Positions 54,733-64,000 of a stretch of 64,000 nucleotides of DNA are shown one piece after another. Every line of letters begins with the position of its first letter. The first letter of the stretch is position 1. The position numbers and the translations under genes were made by a program. The stretch is from Callipepla californica brunnescens (lineage: Eukaryota > Chordata > Aves > Galliformes > Odontophoridae), in assembly GCA_023055505.1 (NCBI GenBank), contig JALIRH010000002.1:55982733-56046732 (forward strand), read 5' to 3'. Under the pieces are notes generated by a model that saw only the letters and a program-made list of their open reading frames with translations, was not told where the DNA came from and searched no databases.

Positions 54733-55836
54733 CTGGTAATGCTTGGAGTGAAAGGTGAGGTGAGAATAGGAGGATCTCTCACTTGGTGAATGCTGCAGGC
54801 CTTCCACAGGGCACGCTGATAGGCTGCAGCTTTTTAAAGCTTCAGAAACACACCTGGCATGTGGCTCTCAGATAAGGGATCGGGAGAATTCAGTATCTTG
54901 CATCTATTTTCAGACTCACTGCAGAGACCACTGAGCTGCTAATTCCTTTGAATGTTCTCTAGGGGGCATTAATTGCTATTCATCAATAACTACTATGTTA
55001 TTCTGTTAGAAGATTAACACAGAAACTTTTTTTATCCAGTTTTGTCCTCTCAAGTCTCACAGAAAGAATTGTAGAATGTAGTTGGTGCATTTTTTTTAAT
55101 TAATTTTAACTTCAGTGAAACAGTGGTATAATTATTGTGCATAATTTTGCTGCGAATTTTCAAGTAAAAGTGTTATAATTACGGTCTATTCACTCAGTCA
55201 CCTACAGGTTTATTTCCCATTCAGTTGAACAGGTTCAAATTAACTGTTTTTCCTTTTCCTAACAATGATAAGTGACCGTAACCAGATTACAGAGTTTTGC
55301 TTACATGTGTAAATGGTGCTCAATCATCTTGAGAGGTTTAAAGTGTTTTTTTTGTTTTTTTTTTTTTAATTTGATGAATTGCAAATTATGAGGACTGGGA
55401 GTCTGCTTCTTTTCTTCTTCTGCCCCCATCCCTGACATTCACCCCTGTTTTACTGCTACACATTTTTTAAAGAGGATTGTTACTCTAATGCTAGTTAGGA
55501 TAGGGATTCCTGTGTTGCTCAGCCTTAACAAGCTGAAATAGTAGTTAAGAGGATGATAGGAAGATGTAACGTAGGCAAAGAGTGAAGACAATGATAATGT
55601 GGGATGTCTTACGGGTGATGCAGACTTCTGGTGGGAGGCCTTCTAAGACACATATAAAGCACTTCTTAACAAAAATGAGAAAGGTCAAAGCCCAGTTGGA
55701 GCTAATATGAGGATAGTTTTTAAAAGGTAATGAGAAGAAATTCTACAAAAAATAAGTTAAAAGAGTGTGAGACCACCAGTGAATGGGGGAGAACAACACT
55801 GTTGTTTGAACAGCTCAAAATAGTGTCCCCAGTGTC

Positions 55837-55859
55837 TTTTTTTTTTTTTTTTTTTTTTT
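55837..55859. repeat. T23 homopolymer
   Basis: Twenty-three consecutive T, the longest homopolymer seen in the window. Confidence 0.92.
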
Positions 55860-55969
55860 GTCAGTTTCCCTAGATAAAGCTTACTTCCAACTCTATAAGT
55901 ACTATCACGATTTCTTGTGGATGATAGCCTACAACAAAAGAGTGATGAGTTAGGGACTACTACCACTGG

Positions 55970-57112
55970 TTGTACATAGATCCACAGGACTTGATGAGAT
56001 TCATCTTTTGGTACTGGAAGAGGTACCTGATGTGACTGTGAAGCTTCTGTCTATCATCAGTGAAAGTCAGGATGATATGCAGATGTTCACATAGACTGGG
56101 AAAAGGCTAGATTCTAAAAGGCCTGACTTTCAAAAGGCAGTGAGAAGGATCATAATACACCCCTTAGTATTACCTCCTTTGCTGAAAAAAGAACATCTTG
56201 AAATTCATTTTCAAACATAGCAAAGATAAGAAGACCATGGCCTCTATGAGGAGGCAGATGGAACTGTTTCCAAATTTGCAGACAGTGCTAAATGGGGGAG
56301 AGTGATTGACACAGAATGACAGAGCTTTATTCCAGAGGAGTCTGCAGGTATTTGAAGATTGGACCAAGAAAAATTTCACAATATTAATCAAAAAGAAATG
56401 CAAGGTTCTGCAGCTGGGGGAGGATGACCCCAGCGTTAGTACAAAGTGGTAACTGGTTGTGCTGCAGCCCAGCTACATAGAACTTAGGGGCTATGGTAGA
56501 CTGTCTGAACCATGTACAATTGAGCCAAATTCAGAGTAAAGTAGACCACACAGTACGTTTGAAGAAGCATGGCCAGCAGCTGAAGCAGAATTGTTCTCAT
56601 CAGTGTTTACATGACAGCGATAAGGTCAAATATGGAATCACGCATCCCACACTTTCCCTCTTTCCCACTTCAAAGGAAGCTGTAAAGAAACTGGAGGAGT
56701 ATGACAGGGGGCTGCCAAGATAGTGAAGGACCAGCAGCATGTCTGAGGTTGAGGTAGCTGGGCTGGTTTCTTCTGGTGAAGAGGAGGCTATAGGGTGATC
56801 TTAGCAACAGCCTACAATGACTGGAAGAGGAAAACAAAAGCAATGGAACCAAACTCTTCTGTGTAGCAGCAGACAATATGACAAAGCAACAGCCAGGAAC
56901 TGCAGTTAGGAGGTTCAGGTTGGGTGGTTGGGAAAACCCATGAAGTGGCGTAATGTGACCTTTGAACATGTTATTTCAAGAGGCTGTGAAGTCTCCATCC
57001 TGGGAAATTTTTAAAAGTTATCTAGACAAACCTACAGCTGAGTTGTATCAAACAAAGGATGGACCACACGGTCTCTACAGTTCTTTTTCAAGCAACATTT
57101 CTATGATTCTTT
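55970..57112 (+). mobile_element. CR1 LINE, the longest copy in the window
   Basis: About 1.1 kb with recognisable reverse-transcriptase-end and 3' blocks: GACAGTGCTAAATGGGGGAG, GAAATGCAAGGTTCTGCAGC, TGGGGGAGGATGACCCCAGC, AGTATGACAGGGGGCTGCCA and finally TTTCTATGATTCTTTAA. The reading frame has several stops, so it is inactive. Confidence 0.75.
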
Positions 57113-59619
57113 AATAAACATTGCCTGCAAGTAGTAGCAGAAACCTGTGTTACTGCACAGATGCTAAAACGAGTGTGATCAAGATGAGGAAGGATAGAAG
57201 CAAACATTTCTAGAGTTTTTTAATAGTGTTGCTTTTTTCTTTTACATCAGTCCTAACCGAAGAAGGGTCAAGTTTTTCTGCCTCTGAAAAATGTTTCCTC
57301 AGACATCATTCCTCCTGTTTCTGGTAGCCCCTCAGTATGGAGCTCTTTCTGTTTTCCATTGTCAATCTGTGTCTTGTTTGTCCATAGGTTCTTCTTATAC
57401 TTCTTTAGGATGTGTGAAGTCACTTCAGCTGAACTTTTCTCTGCCATGAGTCTGTAAAATCATGTAGTGCCTGAGTTATGACTCCTGAATCTTTCTCTCG
57501 ATTTTCAGTCTTGGGTGCCTCTATGGGGTTTTGTTTTTGCTGTTACTGGTTTTAAAAACATATCCTAGATCATAAAATTGTAATGATCATAACTTGTGTG
57601 AAAGTTTAGTTGGTGGTCTTCTCATTTATCCTGCTTCAATTTGCATTGCACTCGGGGTTGCACAGTTCCTGTTGCTCACAAAAATGAAAAGAGGGCCAAG
57701 CAAGAGATGCAAACTTAAGTAGTGAAAGCAGTACACTACTATAGTACAATCCTCTCCCTGCATCCCTGAAAAAAAGTGGATGTATACAACACCTGCAAAA
57801 GCTTGAAGGATTTTGTGAGGTGACAGAGGCTGAAAAGTAGCTAATGGATATTAGCTACTTAGAGAATCCGTCAACTTTTAAGCAGATTGCTCTTCTGAGC
57901 TCTCTGAGGTGAGCAGTGTGTAGTGAAGAATATTTTGAGGGCTGTGGGCATGAAAGAGCATGGAGATAAGTGCAGAATAGCCCATCAAACTCTGCGACTT
58001 TATATTGCAAGTGCCTGCTCTACTGAAACTAGGTTGTGGTCTCCTTACTCTTCAGACAATACCTTTTGCAAGGGAGTATGTGTGGGACTTTCTCAGGCTT
58101 TCCTGTTGCGTCTATTCTGTCTTGTACTAATAATCACTGAACCACAGAAAGACTGACAAGGTTTTCTTCATAGTCTTGTTGTGAATCAGGCAGAGTTGGG
58201 ACTGGCATCTGATTCTCTTACTTGCTGCATGAGTTTGCCTCACAAGCAAATTATTGACTATCCTGGGGTTCCTTTCTTTCTTTTGAACAAAATTTATATC
58301 TCTCCTTGTTGATATTGCCTTATTTGCCCCAGAAGTTTGCATTTCACTAACTAGCATTTTCTGACAGTAGCAAAAATATTCAGCCCATATCACCCACCAA
58401 GACATCCCCTCCAAGAGACTCAAAGATTTGTGTCTTTCAGCTGTTAATACCGTAGTAACGCTTTGAGATGCAGAGATTGCTCAAATGTATTTTAGAATTG
58501 GCTGGATTTTGCCTTTAACTAGATCTTTGTACATACATTGATACGTAGCCACACAACTAGAAATCCTCCCAGTTTCATTGGGCTTTTATTAGTATGTAAA
58601 AGGAAAAAAAGACTGTAGACCCCAGACAGCTGATGAGCAACAGGATCCAATAGGGTGAAGGAGGGAAAGAAATGGAGGAGGTGTGTGGGTGTGAGAGAGG
58701 AAGATGCTAATGCAGTGGTGAAGTGAATATAACACTGGAAAAGAACTTTTCACTTGTTGTCTATCTTTCCACCTGTCCCACTTTCCCTGGCACATCTTTG
58801 TTAATAAAAAAATATTTTTTATTAAATTCATCTTCCAGAGGTTGTGTACAGTTTTCTGGGACTGACTTAGAACTTTGTTAGGATTATGGATCTTATTATC
58901 TATTTCTTTTCAGTTATCTTTGGTGGTTTCCTTTCCTTTATGTCATTGCTACATTATTATTTCCCTTGTTTTTTTTTATTTTGGTATATGCTGATTGATA
59001 TTTGAATGCCTACTTCTCTGGGATGTGCCATTTGATTCTGGCCTCCTTGATCTTTTTATGTCCAAGTTCTCCAGTTTCACCTACTTTTGATTGGGTGCTG
59101 GCTGAATTATTGCTCTCATGAATTAGTTTCTGTTAATGACTGGAGATTTCACTACCACATTCAGCCTTTTCATCTGCATATTTTGGTTTTACTGTGATAC
59201 TGCTTTCTGTTACTTTCCATCAGCAGTGTGACTCTACAGTCTTCCGTCATTCAGATATAGAACATGTACTGCTGTAATTAAAACTAGAAGTTTACTGTGG
59301 TGTTGTATTAGGAGGAGAATGAGCTGTCTTCTGAGTTTCTGTCTTGTATGTCCTTGTAGGATTCTAAGTGGTGGAAGGAAAAGAAGCTGGTAGACAGCAG
59401 TTACACAGTAGAAACTTCCTTCACTTTGTGAGATGGAGCCCAAGTATGATTGACTGCAAGTTCTTACCTATTCAAGCAGTCTCTCACTGCCTCCAGAAAG
59501 CAGCAGGACAGATTTTTGTGTCTGGCTGCTCCTTTGATGCATGCCATCAGTGGGTTTTGCACACTGCATATTGTAAATCTCTATTTTAGAAGAGCAGGCA
59601 GAGGAGTACTGTAAACTTT

Positions 59620-59755
59620 GAACTGAGGTTGCATAAGGAGCTATTCTTGGTTCAGCCGTGCTCAATACCTTTATCAACATTTTGGAAGGGAATGTGTAAT
59701 CATCACATAGATGCAGATGATACAAGTTGGAAAGACAGCAAGTCACCCTGTAATC
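59620..59755 (+). mobile_element. Internal CR1 fragment
   Basis: TATTCTTGGTTCAGCCGTGC, TCAATACCTTTATCAACATT, TTGGAAGGGAATG and GCAGATGATACAAGTTGGAA correspond to the CR1 reverse-transcriptase region just upstream of the 55.97-kb copy's start. It is isolated and truncated at both ends. Confidence 0.7.
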
Positions 59756-61410
59756 TAGCAGCTGAATGCCAGCATTTAAGGCCTTAAGGCACTGACTTCA
59801 CTTTGGTTTGCTTGGAAGCAAAAAGTTGTTCATCCCCTACTTATACCAAGTCGTGAAGTCTAAATGGTGAAATGCGTGGCTTGGCATTTTCCCCTATCTA
59901 TTCTGTTCCACTGGAGCTAACTCTACTTCCATGTAATGCCATTTTGTAAGGAAGAGGGTTGAGTTCTGAGATTTAACAGCTCATAAATAACAGAAACCCT
60001 CTCTCTGAAGGTGCCCGAGGGCACTGAGGAGCCACCAACACAGCTGGGGTGTGTTGCCTACTTTCCCTTTTATCCTTTGATAAGGCTAGTAGTACATAGG
60101 CACATATTCTCACACAGCCACGCTTCAGCAATATGCAGCTAAGCACGTTACTGTTCATGCTCATTTTTATTCCCTGCATATTAACACACAGAGCCAAGTA
60201 GGTTTTTAGTTCAGTTTTTCCTGTCAGTTAACACCCACTTGATGTAGTAACAGCTCACCTATGGCAAATGTGATTATGGTTGATCCTATGTATGTAAATA
60301 TTAAATACTAATGGATGGATGGAAAGATGTGAAACCGAAAGTTTTGATCCAATAGTGTAGATATAGACCATGCAGCAGTTATTTATCATGTAGACCAAGC
60401 AGTTTAGGACATCTTCTAATATTAGTATTTGAAGGCTCATTGCTATTTGCTGTCAAGTTTTGTGTGCGTAAGCAGAGATTGCTGGCGGCACAGTGATTTT
60501 ATCCTACCGGGGAGATATCTGTGTGTCCTTTGCATAGATTTCTTGCATTTTCTCATATAGACTTATAAGTTCCACAGTTTGATGAGCAATTTCAGCTGAA
60601 AAGAAGATGTTTGAAGGAGTTTGTGTTCTTCTCTGGCAAACACTGAAAACAATGCGTTGCTCTGAAGGACGATTATTTCCTCAACAAGCGAATGGGAATT
60701 TAAAAGCTTGTGAAGACAGAAGGGGTGAATATAATAAAGACAGAGAACCTTCCTCTTCCTCATTTGCCTTAAATGCTAAAAACAAGTGAAGATGTTAACG
60801 AGGTGTTAAGGTGCATCTATACCAGGCACAGGTTTGAGTTTTGCTTAAAGTCAGTTAAAGAAGGGTAATTTACCTCCATCACCATCCAGTTTGCAAGGTG
60901 CCCAGCAAATCTTTACTCTCTAAAGTTTGGCCTCTCTTTTGTTTTATTTTTGCACTGCTTATGTTTGGATATAATGTAAGGTTCCACTAAAACATTGATG
61001 CCATTTTTGTCAAGATAAGTCAAACAGTAAAATCAGATCCAACCTTAAGGGAGCCAATGGATTTGAGCACGCTTTGCCTTTCTGGAATAATAACCAAACA
61101 CATGAATGTATATTGTCAAGAAAAAAAATCACATAATTAAAATGAGATTTTTCAGACATGCTCTCTGGCACATATATGCTGAATTTGGCATGAATCTCTA
61201 GCTTCTTTACAAGGGGATTTGTAGAATATCAAAATATTAATATATTTGTGTGAGTAATGCCGACGATTACTACAGGCCCACCTTTTGTTGAACTGCACAG
61301 TCACTGTGAATCAAATGTAATATTTGGTCTGAGTCAGTAGATTTTGCCAGACATTGTATTAGCTGAAACTGCTTCCCATTTTATAATATTTAGAAACAGT
61401 AAAACTAATG

Positions 61411-61427
61411 ACACACACGCACACACC
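61411..61427. repeat. Short AC repeat
   Basis: ACACACACGCACACACC. Confidence 0.85.
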
Positions 61428-61631
61428 ATGTTAGTGAGGATCACTCACAAAGTCTGCTCTTACTGCACAGGCTGAGCAATTAGCTCATTTTTTGACTACC
61501 TGCGGTTGCACCAAACTCTTCTCTCTAGCAGAAGGTATAGTAGTTGTGACACTGAGGAAGTGTGAAGGAATAAATGAGCCTTGAGAGTGGAGCAGATAAA
61601 ACTGTTTCTTTTCCCTCACTCTTATTTCTCA

Positions 61632-61664
61632 GCACACACACGTGTACACGCACACACACACACC
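61632..61664. repeat. AC repeat with GTGTAC interruption
   Basis: CACACACACGTGTACACG followed by CACACACACACACC; the centre is self-complementary. Confidence 0.85.
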
Positions 61665-62789
61665 TGTATGCACTGTTCTTGGTGTCCAGCAGTTTCTGCT
61701 GAGCTTATTCCAGGGCAGGCATCTGGCATTTGCTGCGCTCTGCAGGTGAGTGGTGAGTGACACACGCGCAGTGCAGCTGCCTGTATCTGGCACTTGGATG
61801 ATTATTTGTTTGCTAATCAACCAGCAGCCGTTAGGTGAGCTGGAGGTTATCAGGGGATGATTAAATATACAGAGAGAGAGGTTGTTGTGCAGTTGTGGCT
61901 GAAATGCTGGATGATAATTACACGAGATGTATGGATTGTTACTGTAACCAGGGCTGTAGCAAAAATTAAATCTATCTATTCAAGCTGCTTGACATTGAAT
62001 ATACAATGGCAATTCCCTAAAGGAAAATAAAAAATAAAACAAAAACCACTCTGTTTTGCAGCGAGAATAAAGAGATATCCCCATGTTTGCATAAAAAAGC
62101 TGCAGTCACCTGCAAAAATGATCAGATTTCAAACTAAATCAAATATGCAGTTTTTCACAACTGCTTGCAAAGGACGTCAGGAGTTATGTGTGAAAAGAGA
62201 AGGAGTGAAATCTGATAGCTTTGTGCTTCTCAGTTCAATTAGTTTAGCTAGCTGACCAAAATTACAGGTGTTAATTCTGCAGGTGCCAGTTGGGTCTAAT
62301 CAATCTGCAGACTTTATCTGTAGCTCAGCTGCCCAACTGACAGGCTTAATACCTAGCAGAGTGGGATGGTCACCTGCTATGATGTGATTTGTTGCAGTAT
62401 TTTATGAAACATGTAATGAGACACAACTCAATATAATTTCTAACTTATTGTGTAATTTATAGCAGCATTCATCCTACATAGAATGAGGAAAAATTCTCAA
62501 ATGATTTTAAAATGTCATCATTTTATCATTAAAATACGGAGGGTGACATCTTGAGGTCTCTGTTTTTGACCTCTGAAATAATGGTATTCATTTTTAAGAA
62601 AATGCTCCTGTGAAGGTGGCTGGAGTGTGTAACATGGGAAGGTGAGCTGAGAGATCTGAGTATACTTGAGCCAGAAGAAAGGAGCATCAGGGAAGATGAC
62701 ACTGCTGTCCTCAGCTGTCTGGGGAGGGCTGTAGACAAGGCAGAGCTCTCAGAATTTCCCAGTGAAAGGACAAAACCCAGTGGTCATAA

Positions 62790-62990
62790 TATGCAGCAGA
62801 CAAGTTCTCACTGGGTAGTAGGATGAAAATTCTTTACCAGGAGGCAGGTCAGATGCTGGAGCAGGTTTCTCCAAAGTGCTATAGTCTCTGTCCACAGAGA
62901 TATTGAAAACTTGCAAGACAGGATGATCTGTCCTGAAGCTATCCCTGCCTGAAGTAGCTGGTTGAAGCTATGGCTCCCAGACAAAATCTT
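62790..62990 (+). mobile_element. Degraded CR1 LINE 3' region
   Basis: GGATGAAAATTCTTTACCAG, GATGCTGGAGCAGGTTTCTC, TCCACAGAGATATTGAAAAC and GACAGGATGATCTGTCCTGA keep CR1 order, but the tail is missing. Confidence 0.6.
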
Positions 62991-64000
62991 TCTGCTCTTC
63001 TTTTCTTCCTGTTGAAGCTGGTCTTTGCAGCCTGAGGTGCTTTCTGCTCTGTTCTTCGGAAGAAGATGGAGGATCTTGAAAGAGATTGCAAAGGATAGCA
63101 GAGAACACTTGCTTTGAAAAAAGAGCTTTTGAAAAGTGAAGGTGGCTTTTTAATTTACTGTTTCTGTTTGAAAGTTTGCAGCTAATTTGTTTCTGCCTTC
63201 TAGTGGTTAGCTTGCTGACTCATGCACTCCTAAGGACCACATAGGACAAACTCTGCACTGAGTTAATGCTTGGGATCATCATAGGTTTCATCCTATCTGC
63301 AACAGGAGCTCAATAAACAGCCCTTCTCCCTTGAGCACTGGTAAAAGCAAGAAGGCCTTTCAGAGCAGAGAGCGCCTGTGAAAGCTAGCATCCTGCTGTC
63401 CCCTCCATCTCTTTTTTTTATATCTCTTCTGACCTTCAACCAGCTGCCATGACACTGAGGCACTGGGACCCAAAGGAAGTTTTGCTGGCCTCAGAGCAGG
63501 CAAGATGTGAGGGTCAGATAGGTGGTTGTCGATGTGAGTCTTAGGGAGCTCTGTAAGACATTAATCCTGGCAGGATGGAGGAGTGGAATGTGGTCATATT
63601 AAACACTGTTTAAGTCAGATAATTATGTTTTTTTCAACTGCATTAAGGTTATTTTCATCACACGTGTTGGAGCTGGATGAGCTGTTGATGCTGGCTTCCC
63701 CAGCATATCCATCGCCAGCTGTATTTTCTGTGCTTCTGCAGGGATGTTTGTACTAAATGATGATGTGTTGGTCATTTTAACCCATGCTGCCTTTTGCAAG
63801 AGCATGCATAAAGTGCAGGCATTCTTGTTCCAGTCCTGGAGCTGCTGGTATCTGGGGGTGATGCTGTGCACAGAAAGTTTCCTGCAAGCTTGCTTCTCAC
63901 AGCACTGCTGGTGTAATAAGCCACCTCCCAGTTCCTCTGAGCTACTTTCAAAATTAGTATGTTAAATGTAGACAGAGGAATTGCAGGGCTTTAAAAAGAT

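Larger units (their letters stand above)
33900..64000. other. Gene-poor region right of SEC61B
   Basis: About 30 kb with no exon that I can support on either strand. It contains scattered CR1 copies, a possible solo LTR, microsatellites and AT-rich unique DNA. The longest open frames (132 codons near 37.9 kb, 128 near 44.5 kb, 127 near 46.4 kb) show no conserved motif. In mammals NR4A3 follows SEC61B at a distance, so distal regulatory DNA is possible. Confidence 0.55.

Overview
The window looks like an autosomal piece of a galliform bird genome, probably chicken or a close relative. The evidence is about twenty CR1 LINE copies with the avian 3' tail (ATTCTATG-type octamers), no mammalian Alu/L1/B1 repeats, AT-rich intergenic DNA around one sharp CpG island, and intron-containing vertebrate genes. 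The ALG2-SEC61B head-to-head pair is conserved across amniotes (in mammals between TGFBR1 and NR4A3). Neither flanking gene is recognisable here.

Layout. 1-7.4 kb: intergenic with five CR1 copies. 7.4-11.15 kb: a three-exon minus-strand gene that I reconstructed from splice sites. It encodes a 107-residue protein related to the interferon-inducible IFI6/IFI27 (ISG12) family. It has a TATA box, two interferon-response-like elements just upstream and a poly(A) signal. Exons 1 and 2 encode two copies of the same 49-residue unit. 11.2-26.7 kb: intergenic with CR1 copies, unclassified repeat-like blocks and simple repeats. 26.75-29.1 kb: ALG2 on the minus strand (two coding exons, 412 aa). 29.1-29.5 kb: a shared CpG-island promoter with an NRF1 site, a CCAAT box and several ACGTG cores of the unfolded-protein-response type. 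29.5-33.9 kb: SEC61B on the plus strand (four coding exons, 96 aa). 33.9-64 kb: about 30 kb in which I see no gene, only CR1 copies, a possible solo LTR, microsatellites and possibly constrained noncoding blocks.

ALG2 (mannosyltransferase of the dolichol-linked oligosaccharide pathway) and SEC61B (translocon beta subunit) both serve the endoplasmic reticulum, and the shared promoter could co-regulate them. The ISG12-like gene is the most interesting item. Its two repeats keep the family's glycine-rich signature but carry charged and polar residues where classical members are hydrophobic, so it may be a soluble, diverged, interferon-responsive protein.
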